Of a stretch of 64,000 nt of DNA, positions 1 to 8,329 are shown one piece after another. Every line of letters starts with the position of its first letter. The first letter of the stretch is position 1. A program made the position numbers and the translations under genes. The notes under the pieces were generated by a model, which made no database searches, was not told the DNA's origin, and saw only the letters and a program-made list of their open reading frames with translations. Origin of the DNA: Haliscomenobacter sp. (lineage in GTDB: Bacteria; Bacteroidota; Bacteroidia; Chitinophagales; Saprospiraceae); NCBI GenBank assembly GCA_016713275.1, contig JADJPL010000010.1:124001-188000 (forward strand). The letters run 5' to 3'.

Positions 1-418
1 CCGAAAATTCCCCTCGCAAATACGACTGGTACACAGGAAACCGGATAAGAAAAGTATCTTTTCCTGTCCGGGGATTTCTGCCAAACGCAATGTCTCTCAG
101 CGGAATGCGCTCCTGCCCATTGATGATTTCCAGGTAAAAGCTATCCGGGCTGGAATATTTGACCTCCATCAGAAACGGAAGTTCTCCCTCCGTAACTTCG
201 TCAAATTCCATATTGGTTTTTTCCGGCAGCGGTTGCCCTTTGGGGTTGGGCGTTACGGGAATGTTGACCAGCTTGAGGGTTCCGCGCCAGTACCCCGGGG
301 GTAACCCGTTGAAGGGCGAATCGGCTACGATGCATCCGTTGAGCAAAAGCCCCAGCGAAATTCCCCAAATTAAAACTTGCCCTGTCCGCAGGGGCCGCCA
401 AATGGAATGATTCATCAT
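1..418 (-). CDS. Putative lipoprotein, N-terminal part (runs off the left edge)
   Basis: Reading from the ATG at 418 (or the adjacent ATG at 415) the frame stays open to base 1. A hydrophobic stretch ends in a lipobox (GLLLNGC, Cys about residue 29), so the product is predicted to be a lipid-anchored envelope protein. The mature part begins with a Pro/Gly-rich segment followed by beta-strand-like sequence (GYWRGTLKLV, RIPLRDIAFGR). This resembles the N-terminal non-catalytic domain found before TlpA-like thioredoxin folds in Bacteroidota lipoproteins, but the catalytic part would lie outside the window, so that assignment is only a guess. The next gene upstream on the same strand ends at 701, across a repeat array. 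Confidence 0.6.
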   Translation of the reverse strand, partial: MMNHSIWRPLRTGQVLIWGISLGLLLNGCIVADSPFNGLPPGYWRGTLKLVNIPVTPNPKGQPLPEKTNMEFDEVTEGELPFLMEVKYSSPDSFYLEIINGQERIPLRDIAFGRNPRTGKDTFLIRFPVYQSYLRGEFS

Positions 419-492
419 TGACTTGGTATTATTCATTAATAGAAATTGCCTGACCCAAACCGGCGAACGCAACGTTGCTGCCTTTGCTGGCG

Positions 493-703
493 CCCCGTCC
501 CCCGTCCACTCGTCCCCGTCTCCGTCGTCTCGTCCCCGTCTCCCGTCCCCCGTCTCCCGTCTCCTCCCGTCTCCCGTCCACCGTCTCCCCGTCTCCGTCC
601 CCGTCTCCGTCCACTGTCTCCGTCCACCGTCTCCCGTCTCCCGTCCACCGTCTCCCGTCTCCCGTCCACCGTCTCCCGTCCACCGTCCACCGTCCCCCGT
701 CTA
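493..703. repeat. CCGTC word-repeat array (one-armed)
   Basis: About 210 bp built almost entirely from CCGTC followed by two or three pyrimidine-rich bases (CCGTCTC, CCGTCCA, CCGTCCC). The order is irregular, so there is no fixed period. It fills the gap between two minus-strand genes and reaches the stop codon of the gene ending at 701. The same words form a nearly perfect hairpin at 14726-14805; here the complementary GACGG arm is absent. Confidence 0.9.
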
Positions 704-1237
704 CTCCCCTTTTTCCCCTACGAAATAGTCCTCTTTAGTCTTGAAGAGCGCATTAAAGCTCGTGAGGCTCCCGTAAATTTTGGTAATATACTGCTGGAGG
801 TTCACTTTTTCTTCGTCGCTGAGCTGGGGATTGCTGTTGATGCGCTGTTCCAGCACCCGGAGCCTGTCCCGCGTCATTACAATCTTATGAAAGAAGGCTT
901 CGATGGGCATGTCTTGCTTTTGAGGGATTTGTCCTGAGGCTGAAGAATGAGGAGTCCTCCTGCCCATCGGTCCCCAAGGGGGCACGGTTTCGTTTAGGTC
1001 GGTGTACTGACGCAAGATGCGGATCAGGGATTTCTCGGCGTCGGAAAAGGTAACGGCGCTATCCGCCGGGACAGCATCGACGACCGTCCATTTGTCGTAC
1101 TCTTTTCCCACCATTTTGGTTCCGTAAAGCATGAAGGTGACTTCATAGGCGATGGGATGCAACCGGATGACAACCCCGTCTCCATAAGCAGGGTGTTTAA
1201 CCCTGGAGCCAACTCCTAAAAGGTTTTCAGTATTCAT
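701..1237 (-). CDS. Conserved hypothetical protein with UvrD/PcrA-tail-like N-terminus
   Basis: 178 aa, soluble, no signal peptide. Residues about 8-50 (VGSRVKHPAYGDGVVIRL...) resemble the small tudor-like 'RV.H..FG.G.V' domain found at the C-termini of UvrD/PcrA helicases and in some RNA-polymerase-contacting proteins. The rest is charged and helical, with a possible coiled coil around residues 125-165. Function is unknown. The homology is by motif only. A TAnnTTTG box lies 22 bp upstream of the start. The stop codon lies at the edge of the CCGTC repeat array. Confidence 0.75.
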   Translation of the reverse strand: MNTENLLGVGSRVKHPAYGDGVVIRLHPIAYEVTFMLYGTKMVGKEYDKWTVVDAVPADSAVTFSDAEKSLIRILRQYTDLNETVPPWGPMGRRTPHSSASGQIPQKQDMPIEAFFHKIVMTRDRLRVLEQRINSNPQLSDEEKVNLQQYITKIYGSLTSFNALFKTKEDYFVGEKGE

Positions 1238-1258
1238 CGGATTCGTTTTTCATTTCGC

Positions 1259-1266
1259 CAAAAATA
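1259..1266 (-). promoter_or_regulatory. Bacteroidota -7 box (TATTTTTG)
   Basis: On the minus strand the bases read TATTTTTG, matching TAnnTTTG, 22 bp upstream of the ATG at 1237. No TTG -33 element at the usual spacing is obvious. Confidence 0.5.
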
Positions 1267-1477
1267 AGGACTACAGCACGGTTTGTAACAGGATTTTGCA
1301 GCGAATGGTTTTGCCAGTTGTTTTTTTGAGAAATAAATTACTTTAATTTATTTAAAAATTACTCATTTGATATTTTCTTTTCAATATATTTTTTTGATTC
1401 AAAATTCGAAGCCTTACAGCGAAAAGGGGAGAAGGGCTTCTTCTTCGAGGACATACGAACGGAAGCGCACTTTTCCC

Positions 1478-1485
1478 TATTTTTG
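1478..1485 (+). promoter_or_regulatory. Bacteroidota -7 box (TATTTTTG) abutting the hemE start
   Basis: TATTTTTG matches TAnnTTTG and lies only 4 bp before the hemE ATG at 1490. If used, transcription would begin at or next to the start codon, giving a leaderless mRNA. No -33 TTG is evident. Confidence 0.4.
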
Positions 1486-1489
1486 CGGC

Positions 1490-2524
1490 ATGGAATTGCA
1501 AAATGACCTTTTGATAAGAGCCGCAGGAGGAGCGCCAGTGCACCGTCCGCCGGTTTGGCTGATGCGTCAGGCCGGCCGGATTCTTCCCGAATACCGTGCG
1601 TTAAGAGCCGGATTGCCGGATTTTAAATCGCTGGTTGAGTCGCCGGATCTTGCTGCGGAAGCGACCGTTCAGCCTGTCGATGCGCTTGGGGTGGATGCGG
1701 CCATCTTGTTTTCAGATATTCTGGTTGTTCCTGAGGCGATGGGCCTTGCCTACGAAATGGTAGAGAGCAAAGGGCCTTTTTTTAAGCAAACCATCCGCAG
1801 CGCGACGGAAGTGGAGGCGCTTCGTACGGGAGCTGATGCTGCGGCATCGCTAAGGTATGTGTATCAGGCGATCCACGAAGCGTTGAAGCGGCTGGATGGG
1901 CGAACGCCGCTGATCGGATTTGCGGGTGCGCCATGGACTATTTTGGCGTACATGGTGGAAGGCCAGGGAAGTAAAACTTTTTCCAAAGCAAAGGCTTTTC
2001 TCTACCAGGAGCCGGCGCTGGCGCACCGTTTGCTGGAGAAAATAACCTCGGCAACGATCGCTTATTTGGAAGAACAGGTGCGTTGTGGCGTGCATTTGGT
2101 TCAGCTTTTCGATTCCTGGGCCGGCATTTTGGGGCCGGAACAATACCGGCTGTTCTCTGCGCCCTATATCGATCGGATATGTGGGGCGTTGGAATCGGTA
2201 CCGGTGACGGTTTTTGCCAAAGGGGCCTGGTTTGCCCTGGAGGATTTCTCAGTCATGGACTGCCAGGTCGTCGGTTTGGATTGGACGATACCCCCTGACG
2301 AAGCCAGGAAAGCGGTTGGCCCGGAAAAAATTCTTCAGGGGAATCTCGATCCTTGCCAGTTGTATGCCCCACCGGAGAAGGTCATGCAGGCTACCCGGGT
2401 CATGCTTGGGCAGTTTGGCCGGCGCCATATTGCCAATCTCGGCCATGGGGTGTATCCCGATACGCCTCTGGACGGAGTCCGGGCATTTGTGGAAGCGGTT
2501 AAATCTTATTCGTATTCCTCCTAA
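1490..2524 (+). CDS. hemE: Uroporphyrinogen decarboxylase
   Basis: 344 aa, the usual HemE length. Converts uroporphyrinogen III to coproporphyrinogen III in cytosolic heme synthesis by removing four acetate carboxyls. The N-terminal signature PPVWLMRQAGR carries the substrate-binding Arg residues, and the ILFSDILVVPEAMG segment with the catalytic Asp follows at about residue 70. GAPWTIL, FDSWAG and GNLDP motifs occur in the normal order, and the C-terminal NLGHGVYPDTP block carries the conserved His. The frame is open upstream to 1367, but the ATG at 1490 (MELQNDLL) matches the family N-terminus. The multiheme cytochrome at 8.3-10.6 kb is one possible consumer of the heme. Confidence 0.97.
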   Translation: MELQNDLLIRAAGGAPVHRPPVWLMRQAGRILPEYRALRAGLPDFKSLVESPDLAAEATVQPVDALGVDAAILFSDILVVPEAMGLAYEMVESKGPFFKQTIRSATEVEALRTGADAAASLRYVYQAIHEALKRLDGRTPLIGFAGAPWTILAYMVEGQGSKTFSKAKAFLYQEPALAHRLLEKITSATIAYLEEQVRCGVHLVQLFDSWAGILGPEQYRLFSAPYIDRICGALESVPVTVFAKGAWFALEDFSVMDCQVVGLDWTIPPDEARKAVGPEKILQGNLDPCQLYAPPEKVMQATRVMLGQFGRRHIANLGHGVYPDTPLDGVRAFVEAVKSYSYSS

Positions 2525-2532
2525 GCCTGGAA

Positions 2533-2563
2533 TTGGCAGGTTGACGATTTGTTTGTAGCTTTG
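2533..2563 (+). promoter_or_regulatory. Full Bacteroidota promoter for accD (TTG-N20-TAGCTTTG)
   Basis: TTG at 2533-2535 and TAGCTTTG at 2556-2563 are separated by 20 bp, fitting the -33/-7 pattern. Predicted transcription would start near 2570, leaving a leader of about 60 nt before the accD ATG at 2633. Confidence 0.65.
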
Positions 2564-2632
2564 CGTTTCACCTTGCCGGCAAACCCGGGACCTTCAACCG
2601 GAAATGATCACAAGGGCATAAAAACGAATCAT

Positions 2633-3555
2633 ATGGGTTGGTTTAAACGGCTAAAAGACGGTATCCAGACAGCTACCCGAAATAAAAAAGAAGCCCCGGA
2701 AGGGATTTGGTATAAGTGCGAACGGTGCAGAGAGACCAGCACTACCAAAGAATTAAGAGAAAATTTCTATAAGTGTCCGAAATGCAATTACCATGTGCGT
2801 ATCGGGTCTCACGAATATTTTGAGCTGATCTTCGATGGCAACTATGAGCTCTTGTTTGAAGAACTCCGATCGACGGATGTGTTGCAGTTTACCGATCTAA
2901 AGCCTTATCCCGACCGTCTTAAGGAAGCCTATAAGAAAAATACCGTGACCGACGCCATTACGGTGGCCAAGGGGAAGGTGAATCGCAGGTCCCTGATCGT
3001 CGCAGCCATGGATTTTAGGTTCATCGGCGGTTCCATGGGATCGGTCGTAGGCGAGCGGATCGCCCGGGCGATTGAGTTTTGTATCGCCAACCGGATTCCG
3101 CTTTTGATCATTTCCCGTTCGGGAGGAGCGCGCATGATGGAAGCCGCCTACTCCTTGATGCAGCTTCCCAAAACCTCCGGCCGGCTTACACAGATGGCCC
3201 GGGCCAAGGTTCCTTTTTTTTCCCTGATGACCGACCCCACCACCGGGGCGTGACGGCTTCTTTTGCTATGCTTGGGCGATATCAACATGGCCGAACCGGA
3301 GGCCTTGATCGGATTTGCAGGCCGCGGGTGATTAAAGAGACCATCAAGCGGGACCTTCCGGAAGGATTTCAAACCTCCGAGTTTTTGCTGGAGCATGGGT
3401 TTGTCGATACGATTGTTGACCGCAAAGATCTAAGAGAAACCCTTTCGGATTTGCTTTTCCTGTTCGACGAGTCCAAACTCACCAGCGCGGGCAAAGGAGA
3501 AGGCGCCACGGAGTTGGAACCAGCGGAGGAGGAATTCCAGGGGGACGAAGATTAA
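2633..3555 (+). CDS. accD: Acetyl-CoA carboxylase carboxyltransferase subunit beta (three frameshifts in this read)
   Basis: Carboxyltransferase beta subunit that, with AccA, moves CO2 from biotin to acetyl-CoA in fatty-acid synthesis. The N-terminus has the AccD four-cysteine zinc ribbon (CERC about 20 residues in, then CPKC). The acyl-CoA-binding core follows (SRSGGARMMEAA, TDPTTG). The frame breaks near 3247 but continues as GVTASFAMLG, then DINMAEPEALIGFAG, then PRVIKETIKRDLPEGF in shifted phases. This needs one G added near 3247, one G removed near 3275 and one C added near 3328. With these corrections the protein is full length (about 306 aa), so I treat it as intact with sequence errors. 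The start at 2633 (MGWFKRLK) gives the normal N-terminus. Confidence 0.93.
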
Positions 3556-3779
3556 AGAGGGAAGGATGCTGATTTTCCATCAGGTAGAATAGTCCTTTCG
3601 CCGGGTTTTCCTGCCCACCTTTCCCATTTGCTTCGGGATCTTGTTTCCTTGTCTCTTTTCATTGAAAAGACTAAAGAGTAATTGGTAACGCTTCCCGATC
3701 TGGGTGAATATCCGCTATTGTTCCTTGCGGCCAAACAAAAAAAATTATTCCAGGGGACAAAAAACGTTCTTTTTAAAAA
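3556..3779. other. Intergenic stretch, nothing recognised
   Basis: First two thirds of the 332-bp gap between accD and the RidA lipoprotein. No credible ORF, promoter match or repeat was seen. A terminator follows at 3778-3812. Confidence 0.6.
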
Positions 3780-3812
3780 AGCCCTTAGCGTTAGGGCCTT
3801 TTGTTTTTATTC
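3778..3812 (+). terminator. Rho-independent terminator
   Basis: GCCCT / AGGGC arms around a seven-base loop, preceded by an A-run and followed by TTTTGTTTTTATT. It sits downstream of accD and upstream of the 3888 gene. The A-run on the other side would let it work on both strands. Confidence 0.65.
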
Positions 3813-3887
3813 TTTCCCGATTCTAGTTGATCATTTCCACGCATTTTTTAATTTCAGGGATTCCTTTTACTGATCAAATTCCATTAC

Positions 3888-4445
3888 ATGAAATTATTTA
3901 ACCAGTTTCTATTGATCCTCCCAATGATCTTTATTATGAGTTGCGAAAATGCCAAAGAACCTGCATCCTCGGATTCGGCTGTACCCGTAATGATCGATGA
4001 GCGCCTGAAGGAGCTGGGAATCGAACTTCCTCCCGCTTCGTCTCCAGTGGCCAATTACGTGAACGCTGTCCAAACGGGCAATTTGGTCTTCCTTGCCGGA
4101 AAAGGCCCGCTTAAACCCGACGGAACCTATATCACGGGAAAAGTGGGCGCCGATTTGACGCTGGAACAGGGATACCAGGCAGCCCGGCTGACGGGAATCA
4201 ATCAGCTGGCGGCTTTGAAGGCAGAACTGGGAAGCCTGGACCGCGTAAAGCGTATCGTCAAGGTGCTGGGAATGGTGAATTCAACGCCCGACTTCGTCGA
4301 CCATCCCAAAGTGATTAACGGATTTTCCGACCTTATGGTGGAGGTGTTCGGAGATAAGGGCAAACACGCCCGGTCTGCCGTTGGAATGGCTTCGCTTCCT
4401 AACGGGATCGCCGTGGAGGTGGAACTGATTGTCGAAATCGAATAA
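3888..4445 (+). CDS. RidA/YjgF-family lipoprotein
   Basis: 185 aa. Residues 1-19 are a signal peptide ending in a lipobox (IFIMSC), which is unusual because RidA enamine/imine deaminases are normally cytosolic. The RidA fold spans about residues 48-185: NYVNAVQTGNLVFLAGKGP, TGKVGAD, the internal NQLAALKAELG segment, and the C-terminal HARSAVGMASLP...VEVELIVEIE. The Arg in HARSAVG is the conserved active-site Arg of the family. The gene is followed 10 nt later by a penicillin acylase, so the pair may work together on amino or amide compounds outside the cytoplasm. That joint role is inference. Confidence 0.88.
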   Translation: MKLFNQFLLILPMIFIMSCENAKEPASSDSAVPVMIDERLKELGIELPPASSPVANYVNAVQTGNLVFLAGKGPLKPDGTYITGKVGADLTLEQGYQAARLTGINQLAALKAELGSLDRVKRIVKVLGMVNSTPDFVDHPKVINGFSDLMVEVFGDKGKHARSAVGMASLPNGIAVEVELIVEIE

Positions 4446-4455
4446 CTCGTTGAGC

Positions 4456-6858
4456 ATGAAAAATGCGTACTTGCTCCTTTTATGCGTTTGGGCCTTCCCT
4501 GTTTGGGGCCAGGAAACCTTGAAGGTTCGCGGAGTCCAGGATTCGGTGGAGATTTTGGTTGATCAATGGGGCGTTCCCCATATTTACGCGAAGTCCGAGA
4601 AGGATTTGTTTTTCGCACAAGGGTTTTACGCGGCCAGAGACCGCCTCTTTCAGTTCGAGATTTGGAGGCGGCAGGCAACGGGTACGGTAGCGGAGATCCT
4701 TGGCCCTCGCGAGCTGAAGCGCGATTTAGGCGCCCGGCTGTTCCAGTTTCGTGGCGATATACAGGACGATATGCGGCATTACCATCCCAGGGGGGATCTG
4801 ATTATTACCTCCTTTGTAGCTGGCGTGAATGCCTACATTGAGGAAACGGAGCGCAACCCCAACTTGCTGCCGCTTGAATTTAAGCTCCTCGGCATCAAAC
4901 CGGGAAAATGGACGCCGGAAGTCGTCGTTTCCCGCCACCAGGGCCTGCTGGGCAATATTGGCGACGAACTGGACCTTGGACGGGCGGTGGCCCTGCTCGG
5001 GCCCGAGCGCGTCAAGGAATTGTCCTGGTTTCATCCAGGAAATCCGAATTTGGACCTGGATCCATTAGTTTCCAAAGCGTTGCTGGAAAAAGACATCCTG
5101 GAGCTTTATAACGCCTTCAGAAGGCCCCTTCCATTTCGCCCTGAGGATTTAATCGCCGGGGTTCGGCAAACTCCGGAGTCGTACGAGCAGATTGCTGTTG
5201 CCGAACAGAAACAATGGGAGGCCGACCAGCGGATGGGGAAGGAAATCATCGGCAGCAACAACTGGATTGTCAGCGGTGGGTTGACGCAAAGCGGCTACCC
5301 CGTGCTGGCCAATGATCCGCACCGCGCGTTGTCGGCGCCTTCGCTTCGGTACATGGCACACCTGGTGGCGCCCGGGTGGAACGTGATTGGCGGTGGGGAG
5401 CCGGTTATTCCCGGAATCTCCATCGGCCACAATGAATTTGGGGCCTGGGGATTGACGATCTTTTCAACCGACGCGGAGGACTTGTGTGTATACGAAACCC
5501 ACCCTGACCAACCGGATTGGTATCAGTACCGGGGAAACTGGGAGCCTATGTCGGTTTTGCTGGACACTATCCGCGTAAAAGGCCAGCCCCCCGTCGTGGT
5601 TGAATTGAAATACACCCGCCACGGCCCGGTAGTTTTCCAGGATTCGTCCCTGAACCGGGCTTGCGCTGTTCGTTGCGGCTGGTTGGAGCCCGGAGGAGCG
5701 CCCTACCTGGCAAGCCTCCGGATGAATCAGGCGAGCAACTGGGATGAATTCCGCCTGGCTTGCCAGTATAGCCATATTCCTGGGGAGAATATGATCTGGG
5801 CCGACCGCCAGGGCAATATCGGATGGCAGGCAGTCGGCATTACCCCGATTCGCAGGCATTTCAGCGGGTTGGTACCCGTGCCGGGTGATGGACGGTTTGA
5901 ATGGGACGGTTTCCTGCCGGTCATGGAGCGGCCCCATGTATTGAACCCCAAAGAAGGGTACCTTGCAACAGCCAACGAAAACGTGACCCCGGTGAATTAC
6001 CGGTATCCGGAAGCTATTGGATTTGAATGGTCGGACCCCTACCGGGGAGACCGCGTTTCGGAATTTCTGGCTTCCGGAAGAAAGCACAGCCTGCTGGACA
6101 TGGTAGCCTTGCAAACAGACTATTTGTCCCTTCCTGCTCGCCAGCTCACGATCTTGCTCCGCAATCTCCATTCGGCTGACCCCCTAACGGAGCAGGCGAT
6201 TGGTCTGCTGACCAATTGGGATTGCCGCCTGGACAAACATTCGGCCGCAGCGGGAATTTATAACGCCTGGGAACGGCAACTCCGGGCAAACCTCACTGCC
6301 CGTCTGATTCCCAAAGAGGTTAGCGGGTATCTTAGTTTTCAAATGAAACAAGTCGTAGATTTTCTAACGCTCCCCTCAGGCCATTTCGGTCCGGATGCAT
6401 TGAAAGGCCGCGATGATTTCCTGCTTCAATCCCTCTCGGAAGCGGTTAAGGACCTGGAAAAACGCTTCGGGAAGGACATTCGGACCTGGCAGTATGGCCA
6501 GCCTGGCTATAAGCACGTGCTCATTCGCCATCCGCTGAGTAACGCGCTCAATGAAACCATGAAGAAAAAATTTGAACTCGGCCCGCTTCCCAGAGGAGGA
6601 AATGGAAGCACCGTGAACAATACCGGCAACGGCGATAATCAAACCCATGGCCCGACTTTCCGGCTTATTGCCGACACCGGGAATTGGGATCATTGCCTGG
6701 CGACCAACGCTCCGGGGCAATCTGGAAACCCCGACCATCCGCATTATCGCAATCTGTTTGAAATGTGGGCAAAGGACCGGTATTTTCCCTTGTTTTATTC
6801 TGCGGAGAAAATAAAATCGGTTACGTACTCCAAATTAGTACTTCAGCCCTTCGAGTAG
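4456..6858 (+). CDS. Penicillin acylase family protein (secreted Ntn hydrolase)
   Basis: About 800 aa. An ATG at 4429 overlaps the RidA gene, but the ATG at 4456 begins a clean signal peptide (MKNAYLLLLCVWAFPVWGQ), so I choose it. The protein has the penicillin-amidase layout: a short alpha part (QWGVPHIYAKSEKDLFFAQGF; RDRLFQFEIWRR), a linker, then the GSNNW motif at about residues 266-270. The Ser there is the N-terminal nucleophile exposed by self-cleavage. The beta part contains NDPHR, FTSxxQ-like calcium-site segments and the late GNGSTVNNT block. Likely periplasmic and cleaving acyl amides; acyl-homoserine lactones, beta-lactams or N-acyl peptides are all possible and the sequence does not decide. 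Confidence 0.92.
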   Translation: MKNAYLLLLCVWAFPVWGQETLKVRGVQDSVEILVDQWGVPHIYAKSEKDLFFAQGFYAARDRLFQFEIWRRQATGTVAEILGPRELKRDLGARLFQFRGDIQDDMRHYHPRGDLIITSFVAGVNAYIEETERNPNLLPLEFKLLGIKPGKWTPEVVVSRHQGLLGNIGDELDLGRAVALLGPERVKELSWFHPGNPNLDLDPLVSKALLEKDILELYNAFRRPLPFRPEDLIAGVRQTPESYEQIAVAEQKQWEADQRMGKEIIGSNNWIVSGGLTQSGYPVLANDPHRALSAPSLRYMAHLVAPGWNVIGGGEPVIPGISIGHNEFGAWGLTIFSTDAEDLCVYETHPDQPDWYQYRGNWEPMSVLLDTIRVKGQPPVVVELKYTRHGPVVFQDSSLNRACAVRCGWLEPGGAPYLASLRMNQASNWDEFRLACQYSHIPGENMIWADRQGNIGWQAVGITPIRRHFSGLVPVPGDGRFEWDGFLPVMERPHVLNPKEGYLATANENVTPVNYRYPEAIGFEWSDPYRGDRVSEFLASGRKHSLLDMVALQTDYLSLPARQLTILLRNLHSADPLTEQAIGLLTNWDCRLDKHSAAAGIYNAWERQLRANLTARLIPKEVSGYLSFQMKQVVDFLTLPSGHFGPDALKGRDDFLLQSLSEAVKDLEKRFGKDIRTWQYGQPGYKHVLIRHPLSNALNETMKKKFELGPLPRGGNGSTVNNTGNGDNQTHGPTFRLIADTGNWDHCLATNAPGQSGNPDHPHYRNLFEMWAKDRYFPLFYSAEKIKSVTYSKLVLQPFE

Positions 6859-6885
6859 GGGCGTTTTTCAAAAACCATTACCGGA

Positions 6886-8259
6886 ATGAACACAATGATT
6901 TATCGAATTTTACTGGCTTTGGCTTTGATGGGGTGGGCAGCAGAGGGAGTAGCACAGTCTCCACCAGCTTCCAACTCCAAGATGTACGACATTGCCCGTG
7001 CGCCTTCCGCAGACCGGATAGAAGCCGATATCCGGAAGTTGGTAGGCTTTGAAACCCGAAACACCTTTTCGGACACGGTATCCGCTACCCGGGGTATTGG
7101 AGCGGCCAGGCGGTGGATTAAGTCGGAATTTGAAAAAATTTCCGCCGGCTGCGGTGGATGCCTAGAGGTATTCTTTCAGGGAGATCTTGCCAAAGCGGCG
7201 CCTGGCAACCGCATTCCAAAAGATACCTGGATCAGCAACGTGGTGGCTATTCAGCGGGGAACCCGCTATCCCAACCGCTACTTGATTATGAGCGGAGATA
7301 TCGACTCCCGGGTAACGGATGCTTCCGATGCAGAAAAAGTCAACCCGGGCGCCAACGACAACGCTTCCGGCATGGCTGGAGCGCTGGAAGCCGCCCGGGT
7401 GCTAAGCAAGTATTCTTTTGCGTCCAGTATTGTATACGTCGGGCTTTCCGGTGAGGAGCAGGGCCTTTGGGGAGGGCAGTTTCTGGCCAAATTGGCCAAA
7501 CAGCAAGGCTGGGACATTGTCGGGGTACTCAACAACGACATGATTGGCAATATCGAAGGAATTAATGGAGAGATCGATAACCGCACGTTTCGGGTGTTTT
7601 CCGAGCCTACGCCCGTCAGCGACGGCGAACGGGAAAGAGCCTGGCGCAGAGTGTACGGAGGAGAAGTCGACGGGCCATCCCGGCAGCTAGCCCGTTACAT
7701 CGACCGGATGACGGACCAATACTGTACCAATCTGGATGCGATGATGATCTACCGTCTGGATCGCTTCGGCAGAGGAGGGCACCACAAGCCTTTTAACGAC
7801 GAAGGCTTCCCAGGGGTGCGCATTATGGAGACGCATGAAAACTATACCCGCCAGCATCAGGATATCCGGGTGGAAGAGGGGATTGCTTATGGCGACGTGC
7901 TGGAAGGGGTTAATTTTGATTATGCGGCAAAACTTACCGGAGTTAACGCCATCACCTTGGCCGGGCTTGCCTGGGCTCCGCCGGCGCCCCAGCATGTTCA
8001 AATCGGAGGAATTGTTCAGCCTAGTACCCGCTTGAAATGGGACCCGGTCAACGACCCGGATTTGGCTGGTTACAAGATTTACTGGAGAGATACGACCTCG
8101 CCGCAATGGCAACACGCCCGATACGTCGACAAATCCATTACCGATTTCACCCTCGTGAATGTGGTGATCGATAATTATCTTTTTGGGGTGGCGTCGGTTG
8201 GGAAAGACGGTAGCGAGAGCGTGGTCGTTTATCCAACGACCCTGATTGCCAGGAGATAA
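6886..8259 (+). CDS. Secreted M28-family zinc peptidase with C-terminal FnIII-like domain
   Basis: 457 aa with a signal peptide (cleavage near VAQ-SPP, residue 24). Peptidase domain about 45-345: PGANDNASG carries the bridging Asp, SGEEQGLWGG the catalytic Glu pair, NNDMIGN the next metal-binding Asp, and ETHENYTRQH the final His. At the first metal position the usual His is replaced: the segment reads SGDIDSR rather than GHxDS. I believe this variant occurs in an M28 subgroup, but I have not checked that metal binding is kept. Residues about 360-457 form a beta-rich fibronectin-III-like domain. It lies 27 nt after the penicillin acylase, suggesting co-transcription. Confidence 0.9.
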   Translation: MNTMIYRILLALALMGWAAEGVAQSPPASNSKMYDIARAPSADRIEADIRKLVGFETRNTFSDTVSATRGIGAARRWIKSEFEKISAGCGGCLEVFFQGDLAKAAPGNRIPKDTWISNVVAIQRGTRYPNRYLIMSGDIDSRVTDASDAEKVNPGANDNASGMAGALEAARVLSKYSFASSIVYVGLSGEEQGLWGGQFLAKLAKQQGWDIVGVLNNDMIGNIEGINGEIDNRTFRVFSEPTPVSDGERERAWRRVYGGEVDGPSRQLARYIDRMTDQYCTNLDAMMIYRLDRFGRGGHHKPFNDEGFPGVRIMETHENYTRQHQDIRVEEGIAYGDVLEGVNFDYAAKLTGVNAITLAGLAWAPPAPQHVQIGGIVQPSTRLKWDPVNDPDLAGYKIYWRDTTSPQWQHARYVDKSITDFTLVNVVIDNYLFGVASVGKDGSESVVVYPTTLIARR

Positions 8260-8329
8260 GGATGAATATAAACCAAAACGGCAACGCAAAAGCGTCTTTT
8301 GTCCGGTTCGCACGAAAGGCATAAAGTAT

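Noticed and set aside
436..937. Several Pro/Ser/Arg- or Asp/Gly/Arg-repeat frames around the CCGTC array
   Set aside because: They are read from low-complexity DNA in all phases; none has a credible start or homologue.
5464..6171. 235-residue minus-strand frame
   Set aside because: Antisense shadow of the penicillin acylase gene.
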